A DNA stretch of 64,000 nucleotides from positions 15,316,001-15,380,000 of the forward strand of contig OX485806.1 of NCBI GenBank assembly GCA_950295325.1, read 5' to 3'. The DNA is from Polytrichum commune. Lineage: Eukaryota > Streptophyta > Polytrichopsida > Polytrichales > Polytrichaceae. The notes under the pieces are model-generated. The model had not been told where the DNA came from. It saw only the letters and a list, made by a program, of their open reading frames with translations, and made no database searches. The position numbers and the translations under genes are program-made. Shown in pieces: positions 26,001 through 35,711 of this stretch; the stretch's first letter is position 1; each line of letters starts with the position of its first letter.

Positions 26001-26345
26001 CCTGACTGTTTGTTCTGGTCACAGGATCTTGATGCTGTAGAGGCTCTCATTCAAGGGCTGGCCCTATTTCAGGGAGGCGTGCTCATGGTAAATTTGGCTT
26101 TTTCAACCACCTCTCAGTGTCTAGCAGGATGTGTTTGTGAAGTATTGAGGTTGTGTGTCCAGAAGGCATTTGTAAGTTAACATTGTGATCTAGCATGGAA
26201 TGACCTGGTTATGGTTGTTGTGCAGGTGAGTCACGATGAGCATTTGATATCAGGCAGTGTAGATGAGCTTTGGGTCGTCTCAGACGGAAAGGCAACACCA
26301 TTCCACGGGACTTTTGCTGAATACAAGAAAACACTGCGGGTGTAA
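17073..26345 (+). CDS. ABCF3: ABC transporter F family member 3 (GCN20-type ATPase), 18 exons
   Basis: Soluble twin-ATPase ABC protein of the GCN20/ABCF3 type, thought to act on cytosolic ribosomes and in GCN2 stress signalling; no membrane segment is present. Exons: 17073-17291, 18955-19170, 20016-20208, 20534-20739, 21031-21228, 21399-21527, 21945-22046, 22281-22427, 22633-22695, 22948-22994, 23344-23403, 23535-23617, 23934-24028, 24154-24240, 25430-25517, 25782-25867, 26025-26087, 26226-26345. All introns are GT-AG and phases join to 733 aa, near the ~715 usual in plants. First ATPase: Walker A GRNGTGKT (213-220), FSGGW signature (360-364), LLLLDEPT (380-387), switch His414. Second: GPNGIGKST (557-565), LSGGQ (643-647), LLLDEPS (664-670), His697. 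A charged linker with [12 protein letters not shown] follows the first ATPase. The N-terminal 200 residues match the GCN20-specific region ([19 protein letters not shown]). Intron 4 ends in tandem acceptors (ACAGCAG), so exon 5 may start at 21,028 and add one Gln. The N-terminal ATG is the first in frame after an in-frame TTG and is supported by the family's usual start. Confidence 0.95.
17310..18110. repeat. 400-bp tandem duplication inside ABCF3 intron 1
   Basis: Two diverged copies, about 17,310-17,709 and 17,710-18,110, share blocks in order: CTTGAGGCATAGGTAGT / GTCTGAGGCATAGGTAGT, GAACCTGGATTG, AGTCATGG, GACAGCC and TAGCACAGTGAT, each ending in TTCATGTAGGA-like sequence before ATGTCAT/ATATCA. 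The period is about 400 bp. It explains part of the large size of this intron (1663 bp) and does not touch the splice sites. Confidence 0.75.
24402..25346. mobile_element. TA-flanked element in ABCF3 intron 14
   Basis: Perfect 25-bp inverted ends (CCGTAGGTTCATAGCTGGTT plus CGACA) span 24,404-25,344 and are flanked by TA on both sides, as in the Tc1/mariner superfamily. The element is 941 bp and has no transposase. The inner AT-rich arms also show weaker inverted similarity (AAAAATAGATGCCGAAAA against its reverse near 25,250-25,285). The insertion fills most of the 1189-bp intron; the splice junctions on either side are intact. A Mutator-type reading is less likely because no 9-bp duplication is seen. 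Confidence 0.75.
24698..25030. repeat. Two ~145-bp direct repeats inside the intron 14 element
   Basis: 24,698-24,843 and 24,887-25,028 share blocks in order: GAGCATAGAAGAT / GTGCATAGAAGAT, GGAATTTTGT-like, AAAGTT.AGAAATCAA, CACCTCCAACAA, and TATGCAAAAG.TAT. The start-to-start distance is about 189 bp. Expansion appears confined to this transposon interior. Confidence 0.65.
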
Positions 26346-27430
26346 GTTTGCTTCCATGACTTGCTTCATCAGGTTCAGGTTATACAGAAACATTGGCAAG
26401 AGCGGCTATTCTTATAATTGTACTGGTTGCCACAGTGGATACAAGTTCCTGTGTTCAATTGTGTATTAAAAGACACGGACTTAAATGAAAGTTCCCAGAT
26501 TGGTTTTGCAATGAAATGAAATTGATTTAGAGTCTGGGAAGTCAAAAGTATATCAGGATGGTTTGAAACCGGCCATTTCCCTGGAGTGGTGAAGTGCAGT
26601 AGCCTCCGTGAGAGAGACTAATGTCAACTTGATCCGATTGAAAGAAAGACTTCAGGCTCCCTAACACTACCTTCTCAAATAGTGATGGAAAATGATCTCT
26701 AATGGGGTTACATAGGGACTCCAGTGTGCCTCGTTTTCAATTGCATCATAAGAGAAAAGTTGGCATAATTATTATCTCTAGAGACGAGGATAATTGACCA
26801 CTGTCCAATTTCAATTGCAAGTCAATGGTTTGAGGTGCGGTAAGTCAATGGTCTGTGTACAATGTTAATGTGGGATTTCAAATTAATGTCTCATTAAACA
26901 AAAAAATTATTGGGCACAGAGCAATCCTTTTATATAAATTAGTTAAACGCTGTGGCCCACACTGCATTTTAAGTCACAGTAATTTCCCACCCACATGAAC
27001 AACCATACTCATGAGAAAATTGTCGTGGAACTACACTTTTTACGGTAAATACTGTGGGCATATTTTTAACGATCTCACTAGTGTGGCACACAGGATACAC
27101 CATCATGCATTAAAATAGTCCGGAATCTTATGTTTGAGAGAACTGTTTTTGCATCAATCTATCCACATCCCCGAAACTCAAGGAAATGTTATCTTTTCAA
27201 GAAAAAATCTAAACAAGGAAAATAAATGGGCGATGTTTTCAATTTCGTAGAAATCCGAGTTTGTAATGAAATGTTTATTTTGATTCTAGTTTTGAAACCG
27301 TAAGACGGATATGAATTAGACCTCACTTCTCTTGGAAACTCTCTCAAATGCCAATAAGGTAAAAAGATTATGCTAATTATGTTATGAAAAGGCAGTGGAA
27401 AATGAGGCACACTTTCATTTGGCGTACACA
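26346..27430. other. 3' flank of ABCF3 and intergenic DNA
   Basis: Presumed 3' UTR followed by AT-rich spacer. No further coding unit is seen. The frame at 27,189-27,479 (-) runs into a dispersed repeat and is not supported. Confidence 0.55.
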
Positions 27431-27447
27431 CAAATGGATTGGTCCAA

Positions 27448-27665
27448 TGCTTGGGAAGTTTTTGGGTATAATCGGTCAAGATCCTAGTGAGTCTAAATCC
27501 AACCGGTTACATGTTAACATCTTTCGGTTTTGCTTTATTCATTTGAGGTTTATTCTATAGATTTTTTTAGAATGATCGGTAATTCTCAAGGCTCCTACTT
27601 CAACCGGTTATTCCTCAAACTCAACTGGTTTATCTTTAACTAATCGCCGGTTCTCCTTGAGTCGT
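27448..27665 (-). repeat. AACCGGTT dispersed repeat, copy C
   Basis: Read on the minus strand, it has the same block order as copies A and B, starting GGAGAACCGGCGATTAG and ending CCAAAAACTTCCCAAGCATTG. Confidence 0.85.
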
Positions 27666-27845
27666 GGATTGGTCAAATGTGCATCATTCAATTTCAAGAA
27701 ACATAGTGCATCATTTGTGGATTTTGGTAACTAAGACCTTAAGAGGTGGTACAAATCTAGTGTCGGTTTGGTAACGTCTATTTTTGGTGCCATGTGGGTG
27801 TCAATAATGAGAATTTCACAAATTTTGGTACCAAGAGGGTATGTA

Positions 27846-29431
27846 TAGTGATGAATGAAACTGAGTACTTTGTTGAAGAAGCCAACTTTGACAAGCCATT
27901 ACAAACAATGTAGATATTTTTTTGCAAAGCTAAAAGGTGAGTTAAAAAACAAATAGAGCTATGTATATATATGTGTAGACTTATACATCATATTGAAAAC
28001 TAGATAATCTTCTACAAATTACAATCACCAATCATATACAAGTACTTAATTTTATTCAATCTACTTTTTTGAACTTCAATAATTTGTCCAATAGCCTTTA
28101 GCAACCAATACAACAATAATTCTTCGCGGCATACTCTCATATAGTGCCATACAATCCTCTTCAGTGAAATTAGAAGAAACAATGCACACATGCTCCCACA
28201 ATTCTTCAATTCCTCGTGGAGGTGTAGAAAATTCATTCAAACATCGTTTGAGAAGAGCCCAAAAATGCTCCATGGATTCAAATATGGTGATTGAGCAGGC
28301 CACTGGAGAAGTTGGAATGGTTGCAATTTCAACCATTCTTACATCCTCTTATTTGTGTGTTTTGGATCATTATCCTGTTGAAACATAACATTGCTTGGAA
28401 CCAAATTGTAATGCTTGATTGTAAACCACAAGAAGTTTTCCAAAATAAATTTGTACACGTGTTTATCCATTATACTTTCAATTCTATGCCAAGCTCTAGG
28501 TCCAAAAGCTGTCATACAACCCTAAATCAAGATATGTCCACCACCATGTTTCACTGTTTGTTGGACATGTTGCAGTTGTACATGCTCTCCATCTGTTAGT
28601 TAACACCAGGACCTACCATCGGAATTAAATTTATTTATCTTCGTCTCATCACTGAAAATAACGTGTTTCCAATCATGAACGGTCCAATTTGCATACATGT
28701 GAGCAAACCTCACCTGTGCTTGAACATGTCTTCTTGTCAACAACGGCTTCTTTTGTTGCACATGTGCAATGAAACCTTCCCATCACAAAGCACGTCTCAC
28801 AGTTACATTAGACACATTTTAACCTGATTCATTTCGAATCTCTGCTGCCACCTTTGATGCAACTCCCAAATGCCCTTCTGTAAGCAAGGTGACACATCCC
28901 TGCCTCTCTCTCGCAGTAAGGTGTCTTGGGCGCCTTCCTTTTTGCCTCTGAAGCTCTTCCGCGATCTCCTTTCTAAGCCTAACTACCCAAGATTGAATCA
29001 TCCCAATTGCATCCGCAACTTTTCGTGTTGAATTGCCATTCCAAAATTGCTCCAGTGCTTGGAGCTTTTGCAACACAAATGAACTAGGCATACAAAAGCA
29101 ATTGCATGACTGCTCACTACTACACAATTTCCAATTGCAAAGCATCACAATGCACTAATGATCTAACGAAATTGACCACAAATCAGTATGCAAATGAAAA
29201 TCGAAGTTTGGCTGGTGGCTCCAAACAAAATTGAGTCAATGAACCCTAGCCGCTTTGACATGGCTATTGTCAAAAACCCTAATATTTTTTTACATTTTCT
29301 TTTTACAGACTTGAAGAATACTTTATACACATACTTTGCTTAATTACTTCAACAATATCAAATTTCAATCGCCAAAGATTGCTTGCCGAAATTGAAGTTT
29401 GTAGTTGAGTACTCAATTTTGTTTGTCACTG
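27846..29431 (-). mobile_element. Tc1-like transposon, full length but decayed
   Basis: The ends are imperfect inverted repeats: right end (minus strand) CAGTGACAAACAAAATTGAG, left end TAGTGATGAATGAAACTGAG, both followed by TACT. TA dinucleotides flank both ends (27,844-27,845 and 29,432-29,433). At 1586 bp this is a typical Tc1 length. It encloses a broken transposase on the minus strand. The left end is more diverged than the right. Confidence 0.85.
28076..29148 (-). pseudogene. Tc1-type DD34E transposase, broken
   Basis: DNA cut-and-paste transposase of the Tc1/mariner superfamily, relic. An N-terminal helix-turn-helix region (NSTRKVADAIGMIQSWVVRL) is followed by a basic stretch (QKGRRPRHLTARERQ). 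The catalytic domain holds the first Asp in DWKHVIFSDET (near 28,650), the second in MFQQDNDPKHTN (near 28,370) and the Glu in MEHFWALLKR (near 28,285). Counting across one frame change in NP-MEHFW gives 34 residues between second Asp and Glu, the Tc1 spacing, not the 39 usual for plant mariner-like elements. The C-terminus ESMPRRI....AKGYW is typical. In-frame stops after RNESG, after RRAL, after GRSWC and after TNKRM, plus the frameshift, make it dead. Confidence 0.9.
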
Positions 29432-29945
29432 TACATTTGAAGGTGATTTTGTTTTTTTATACCATTTGGATCTATACACCATGATGCAAGAATCTTCATA
29501 CCTACGTATAATCGTCCCAATCTCAATATGCTTTAGAATGACATTGACCCAAATAATAACTTGGGTATACAAAGATTCTTTCACCTTGACATACCCACCA
29601 AATATCAGTATTTGAGTAGTTTTACAATTTTGATTCCAATAGGTACTGTAGTACGTTCCTAGATACAAATATTGATCTTTATTTTTGATATCATGCATTC
29701 ACCTATATACGGACTTCGTTTCCTAACACATACCATTGGAGGTGCAATGAAAATCCACCCCTATAAGCTTATTTCACATGCATACTAAATTAATCTCAAT
29801 ATACTTATTTGGGGTCTTTGATCCCAATTTAGGTGTTAATCTATCTTAATCTCCAAGCTCTACATTTTTACCTCCCCAATGATAGGTGTTGTGAACGTGC
29901 ACCCCCTATATACCAAATCAACATTGTACAAAACCTCTATAATAA

Positions 29946-30025
29946 CAACATGTGACCAATTTGTTTTATACACATTTAGTAGAAAACTCTACTAAATGTG
30001 TATAAAACAAATTGGTCACATGTTA
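29946..30025. repeat. Perfect 37-bp-arm hairpin with 4-nt loop
   Basis: Arms 29,947-29,983 and 29,988-30,024 are exact reverse complements (left arm begins AACATGTGACCAATTTG and ends TTTAGTAGA). The loop is AAAC. There is no coding. It could be a tiny palindromic insertion, a recent inverted duplication or a small-RNA precursor. Confidence 0.9.
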
Positions 30026-30029
30026 TTAT

Positions 30030-31660
30030 GAGCGACATTCTTTTCATGAAGGACATTTATCTTCTTACAACCATGAAATGTGAAGTTCAGCCACAATGCT
30101 AAACTCATGTGAACCAAATCAAAACAATAAACCTAAGGCAAAGGCATGCAACTGAAGCATTGTCTTAGACTATGAAATAAAGTCAAATATGATATAGAAG
30201 TTAGTTTGTGTCTAGGAACACAATGTATCCAACCCCTTGTGGGTCCAATTCAGTCCAATTTGGTTCATACTTGCGGGTCCAATTCGGTTCCTAAAGCTCA
30301 AACAAAAAATTTTCTAGTGTGCTGAATATGACAAAGAAACTGTACAGACGATTGCATCCACATCAATCCAAACACAATGGCTCTCCATATACCTATACTT
30401 GTTGTGGCTTGGATGCTTTTGAAACTGATACAAGTAGACCATTGCAATTCGCAAGATAGATCCCTTGTTTCCGTTTTCAACTGCCCTCTTCATCAAGTCG
30501 ATTGGCTACCTACAAATGCCCCATTTGTTGCCCACCTCTAACCTCATTTTTCCCACCCTTCCTATATAAAACATGCCATTGGTTAGTCCTGAATTGATAG
30601 TAGCAGGCCTAACCTTTTTTTTCCAACTGCCCTCACCGTAGATGCAGAACCTCACATTTCTTTAAAATAGACACCAACATGAGACCCTAGTCCTAGCACC
30701 ATAGACGTGGCGGAGTTATTGAAATAAATAGAATTCTTCATGCGAGTTAGCCTATCCTTGGATAGATATGGTTTCCATTTAACTGGCTAACTAGCGCGGA
30801 CTTGTAAATGGAATGACCATGGAATGTGACTATTGGGAGGACTTTGGAAGACGGTGGACTATTGGAAACTTGTTGCTCCTGCTTGCTGAGCAACTCCACA
30901 AACACCTGTCGAGTCTCCATCAACATGCTTTTTTATAAGCAGAAAGATTAAATTACTTGCACTAGATCAAACGGTTTCCTCTTTGCACTAAATCTTGCAA
31001 TTGCATCACATCTATTTTTCTTGTTTGTACATGTTCCAACAATGGATATTTCAATACAACAAATTTGTATACCTCAAGGCCTTTGTTCATGCTTGTTTTA
31101 AGTTGCTATCAACTAGTGTGGGTAAGCATGTGAAGATCAATCAAACACCACGAAGGATAAGAGAAACCTTATACTTTGAGCAGTCAAACTAAAAGGCAAA
31201 CAATGTGAGTCTTGCTTAAACTTTGAGGCTCTATCTGATCAAACCCTACCCTAGACCCAATCTCACACCCAATAGATTGAAACTGAAGGATGATGTTCAA
31301 GCACCTTAACATACGGTGATTTCACAACCCCGGTGCACCTGTACCTAAACCCTAAACTCCAAAATCCTAAACCCTGATCTATGCTGCAATGAACTCTAAT
31401 AACCCTCAACATGAAAGCATCCACTCTACTTATTGGATCAACTCCCATCGCTAAAGGCTCCTTGTTGCTAACACGACAAGAGCACACAACGCCTCTCACC
31501 AAAGCAGGGCTTCCGCCCTCCCTGTCCTACTCTTACTCTCTTGCTACCTAATGAGCTTCTCACCCCAGACTACCGAGATCCCTCCAACTTCGCCATTTTG
31601 TTTTCCCATGTTGCGCGGTGGCCAATGGTCTCAGGGCAACCTAAAGAAAAAAGGAGTTTT
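30030..31660. other. Intergenic DNA
   Basis: No gene recognised. A small direct repeat of GGGTCCAATTC is present near 30,241-30,290. Near 31,345-31,380 there are loose CCTAAACCCT-like words. The frame at 31,263-31,502 (-) is unlike any family I know. Confidence 0.5.
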
Positions 31661-31664
31661 TCTC

Positions 31665-32092
31665 TTTTCTTTCGGAAAGAAGATTGTAATTTATACAAAA
31701 CACCGAAACTTTCCCTCCCGGCACGTGAGTAAATACTATTAACTCCACATTGGAATTGTTGGTTCAGTATTGTTCAAGCAAGCCATGGTGCGAAGTCATC
31801 CATCCAAGCATTTTCAACAGAAAATTGCCTTTTTTTTCATCCACTAGCACAGACCCTACCCTAGACCCGCTACCCCTAGTAATTGTTTCCACGTTATTTT
31901 ACATAGACTGATTAGATAAAAGAGGCCATTATATGTGATGGTAATTTACATGTAAACATGTTTCATTATTTTAAAATCTCTTATATTATATTTACATTTT
32001 TTGCAAAATTTACCTATAATGAATATATTAGACCCCATTTTTTTTTATCGCACGTTGTTTCTACGATTTTCAATAGTGACCTCCCCGTGTTC
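31665..32092. repeat. 420-bp dispersed repeat, copy 1
   Basis: Shares, in the same order and orientation as 42,295-42,716: CTCCCGGCACGT, ATTAACTCCACATTGGA, GCGAAGTCATCCATCCAAGC, AGAGGCCATTATATGTGA, TTACATGTAAACATGTTTCA, ATCGCACGTTGTTTCTACGA and GTGACCTCCCCGTG. Similarity is high across some 420 bp and stops sharply after CCCCGTG. No coding. Copy 2 directly adjoins the Rep relic, so this may be the non-coding end of the same element. Confidence 0.8.
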
Positions 32093-32604
32093 AACAATTG
32101 ACATTTGGATGAACTTAAAATAAGTTGGGATGACAATATTTGTAAACTTATTCTAGCAATTGTTATTAGAAAAGTCATTGCATAAAGTTCCATATGACAC
32201 TAAATGCAGTGTTTAGTGTAATGTTCACATATTGTCATCATATCGTAACATTTCCTTTAACATCTCACCACATGCATGCATCAATCTATCAAATCTCAAG
32301 ATTGCTTCAAAATGCGTTCACATACTCCAGTGTAAACAACATCAATTTTAATTTGTTTTAAAGGAGAAGTTAACCTATACTGTATCATCTTCATGCTCCT
32401 GTTCTGAAATAAGTGTTTGTCTTGAGGTGCCTCAAGGCATTCCTGAAATATCACATAATAAGGTAGACATGCCTAATTCAATGTTACTATGATCTTTAAA
32501 TGGACACCTATATTTGAGTGGTATGTGGTTTAGTGTGGCTTCAAGAATGTATACTAAAAAGACATGTGTTTAAAAGATATTAGATTGTGTGATCAAAATA
32601 AGGC

Positions 32605-33290
32605 CTAAGGGGTGGACTCTTCATACCATGTACAAACTAATTTGAGTGTGAGAAGGGGTATTATTTGAGGCATTAGAGCAAGCCTAGTCGATCGTGGATC
32701 TGCATCTGGGAATGAAAAGTGGTCTCTGTCTAGGATGTAGATGCAAACTCAAGAAAAACTGCCACTCATCATCCTGCATAACTTTTGGATTTCCTCTAAA
32801 ATGAGCGGTAATTTCCTAAAGTCATGAACTTCAACCGGTTATTTCTCAAACTCGTCCTACATCATTTGTGATGGTTAGTTTTCTGCAGTCTCAAACCTTG
32901 ACCACTTATTTCTCAAATGCATCATGTTCATCTGTAACAAGTAATTTTCCTGTAGTCTCAAACCTCAACTGGTCATTTCTCAAACACACCCGGATCATCT
33001 GTAACTAGTATTTTTCCCGAAGTGGGCCACTTCCTTGCATCTGCATCTGCATTGTGGATGTAGTAGTGTATTTGCAAATGCAGATGAAGGGTGAGTGGCC
33101 TTGCCTTTAATGCACATAGTATACATAAGGGAGAAGTGTTATTTTTTTCTTTCTCTAGTGTGCACATTCAAAAAGGCTATTTATTTTTTTGAAGTACATA
33201 TAGATGTACAAACTGGGGTGCTAAGGTTTAAAGAAAAAATATGATAGTAAATGTGTTAGTTTCATGCAATCCACATTTCCATCCTTAGTT
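32605..33290. repeat. Segment paralogous to 38,803-39,080, interrupted by an insertion
   Basis: 32,605-32,675 and 33,107-33,290 together match 38,803-39,080: GGTGGACTCTTC, AGAAGGGG.ATTATTTGAGG, then GTATACATAAGGGAGA, CTCTAGTGTG, ACATCTAAA/ACATTCAAA, GAAGTACA and CTAAGGTTTAAAGAAAA. The 431 bp between the two halves (32,676-33,106) are missing at 38.9 kb, giving an empty-site comparison. Confidence 0.8.
32676..33106. mobile_element. 3-bp-TSD element with GAGCAAG ends, copy 1
   Basis: The left end GAGCAAGCCTAGTC and the right end (reverse complement AGGCAAGGCCACTCACC) are imperfect inverted repeats, flanked by TTA at 32,673-32,675 and 33,107-33,109. The paralogous segment at 38.9 kb has a single TTA with no insert. 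Inside, about three ~66-bp tandem units (minus strand) share GATGAACCGG.TGAG....GAGAAATAACCGGTTGA-like sequence with the AACCGGTT repeat family. The ends carry multiple GCATCTGCAT-like words. The class is plausibly PIF/Harbinger-like from the 3-bp duplication. Confidence 0.75.
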
Positions 33291-34010
33291 GCAACAACCC
33301 TCAATGACTACCCTGTCCATTCTTGTGAGGCTTTGCATTTAGGTTCTAGGTTTTACAAACTGGAGGCTCTTGGAGTGCTCGTGGTCTCCCTTGAGTTTAG
33401 CTCTCTGGGTTGTGGCTAAGTCATTATGCTCTTGTCTTTGTTTATTTGATGCAACAGTTGAGTCATATGGTATGGATGAAAAAAATTCAATGACTTCCTC
33501 ATTGGAAAGTGCAAGTGGATTTTATAACTATTCGATTCATGCCTTATGTCTTGTATATGTAGTGAGGTATTTATCACTTGAAATTGGAAAGCTTAGTACG
33601 AATACATGAGTCCGTTCTCTAGCCTACCGTTATACATATACAATTGGTTTTCTCTATGAGATTCTTGTATATAGGGGGGGTTTAATTTCTTAGTGATCCA
33701 TGCTTGCCATTTATATTTCCAACGAAGAGCTCACCCCCCGGAAATAAGACAACCATTCTAGGTCCAACACTCAACATAATTGGGGGACCTATATGACTAT
33801 TTATCGAGCATGAGAATCTTCACTTTGATAATGAATAAGATATTCATATGATCTCCCATAATTATGAGGAAAGTGGCTTTAATGGCCTCAATTTGGGTTT
33901 GCTAACCACCTTGTACTAAGTTAGAGTGGGTTTTCATAATATCCTAGGAAACGTGGGCTAGTAAAAAAAGTAAGCATTTAAGACCCATCTACCTTATAAT
34001 CCATTTTGTG
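33291..34010. other. Intergenic DNA between the two GAGCAAG elements
   Basis: No gene. The frame at 33,370-33,609 has no recognisable domain. Confidence 0.5.
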
Positions 34011-34020
34011 TAGGGACTCA

Positions 34021-34657
34021 GAGCAAGGCCACTCACCATGCATTTGCATCTCCACATTTTTACATCTGCAATGCACATGCGGATGCAAGGAAGCCGTCCG
34101 CTCACTGGTGTGTAATTCAAACTTGGTGATAAGTGATGCCAGAAACCTCGAACTCCTTGCATATATGAGAGATATGCAGGGAGGGTAATATATAATAAGA
34201 CAAAAATTTCTTAACCTTCGACCTACTACTTTTCTCTAGTATCAGCTAGTTACAGATGAACCGGATGAGTTTGAGAAAAAATTGGTTGAGGTTTGAGACT
34301 TCAGAAAATTGACTAGTTACAAATGATCTGGATGAGTTTGAGAAATAATTGGTTGAGGTTTTTGAGACTTTAGGAAAGATACTAGTTAGAGATGACCTAG
34401 GTGAGTTTGGGAAATAACTGGGTGAGATTTGAAACTTCAGAAAATTAACCATCACAAATGAACCGGACGAGTTTGAGAAATAACCAGTTAAAGTTCATGA
34501 CTTCAGACAACTACCGATCATTTTAAAAGAAATTTAGAAACTAATATTTGAAAAAAATGTAGGATGAGTGATAGTTTTGCCTAGGTCTGCATCTACATCT
34601 TGGACGGAGACCACTTTTCATTTATGGATGCTGATGCAGAAATGACTGGGCTTGCTC
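34021..34657. mobile_element. 3-bp-TSD element with GAGCAAG ends, copy 2
   Basis: Inverted relative to copy 1. It begins GAGCAAGGCCACTCACC, ends GGGCTTGCTC, and is flanked by TCA at 34,018-34,020 and 34,658-34,660. It holds four tandem units. No transposase; the 34,246-34,455 (-) frame is only the translation of the tandem units. Confidence 0.75.
34244..34512. repeat. Four ~67-bp tandem units (GATGAACCGG type)
   Basis: Units start at about 34,244, 34,311, 34,379 and 34,446, each with a CTAGTTA.A.ATGA.C..G start, a GAGTTTGAGAAA.AA core and a GAGACTTCAG.AAA end. The same unit is present once in the dispersed AACCGGTT copies and about three times at 32,820-33,015. Confidence 0.8.
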
Positions 34658-35286
34658 TCACTGAGCTTTTGGTTTTTCTTATGAACTACTACAAGTTATG
34701 CCCATATTATTGTTGTCTGAAGGGCTTCGTACATAATATGTAAGAAACCAAAACTTTCTCCATTTTTCATATTAAACTAGATGACTAACACGTTGGTGGT
34801 TTTATTGCAAAAGAGGTTTCAAATAAAATGTCTATGACCATTTTCTTAATGGTCCACATGTCGTTACCCCAATGGCTGAAACAATGTGAAATGTCAACTT
34901 GAAATTGCCTTTCAGCTATTAAAGCACCAAACCCGAAAGCATGGTAAGGTAGGCATGCCTAACTTGGTATTTGATCTTAAATGGATACCTATGTTTGTGT
35001 AGTGTATGATTGCGTGTGAATCTAAGAAACGGACACCAAAAAGACATTGTGTGTTGAAAAACGATTGAACTACGTGCTATTAAAATTTAAAATTTGTGAA
35101 TCATTTTGGATGTAATCCCTAGTCAACACAACTGGAGGGACCTATCAATCATTTAGAAAAAGAAGAGAATCTTCACTTTGACAATTCATATAAGACATTC
35201 ACATGAGCTCCAAAAATTAGGAGGAAAGTGACTACGGAGACGATTGCAGTAATTGCGATGTGTTTCATATCCTACAAGAAGTGGTG

Positions 35287-35287
<1 letters not shown>

Positions 35288-35357
<70 letters not shown>
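35288..35357. repeat. Microsatellite (GA)35
   Basis: About 35 uninterrupted GA units. Overlapping Arg/Glu-repeat frames are artefacts. Confidence 0.95.
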
Positions 35358-35359
<2 letters not shown>

Positions 35360-35681
35360 CGTTTAAGACTTGCTTATCTTATTCACATTGTGGACAATTT
35401 CAAGTATTTAGTTACAGCCCTTCAACCCCTACTAACCCTTTCAACAAGGGTGGGAAGTACTACCACCAATTACCAACACAGCAGGATTCATAGGCACCAT
35501 ACATATCCAGTATGTTGAAAGCCTCAAAAACTTAAACATACCCAACCAAATAATTAACAAACTAATGGAGACCCTCTCCCAAATTGCCATCAAATACCTA
35601 ACACACATCATACTCAACAAACGCAAACTAGAAAAGAAACTCCCTCCGATCCTGCTAGATTAAAAATAAAAGTAGAGATAT

Positions 35682-35711
35682 AATAATAATAATAATGATG
35701 ATGATGATGAT
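35682..35711. repeat. Trinucleotide microsatellite (ATA)n(ATG)n
   Basis: ATA/AAT units pass into ATG units with no interruption. Confidence 0.9.

Noticed and set aside
28012-28236. 74-codon minus frame inside the Tc1 element
   Set aside because: Shadow frame of the transposase C-terminal region.
34244-34512. Regular ~67-bp units as a possible CRISPR array
   Set aside because: Units are contiguous diverged tandem repeats without unique spacers, in a plant nuclear context, inside a transposon.
35288-35357. Arg/Glu-repeat protein frames
   Set aside because: Translation of a GA microsatellite.
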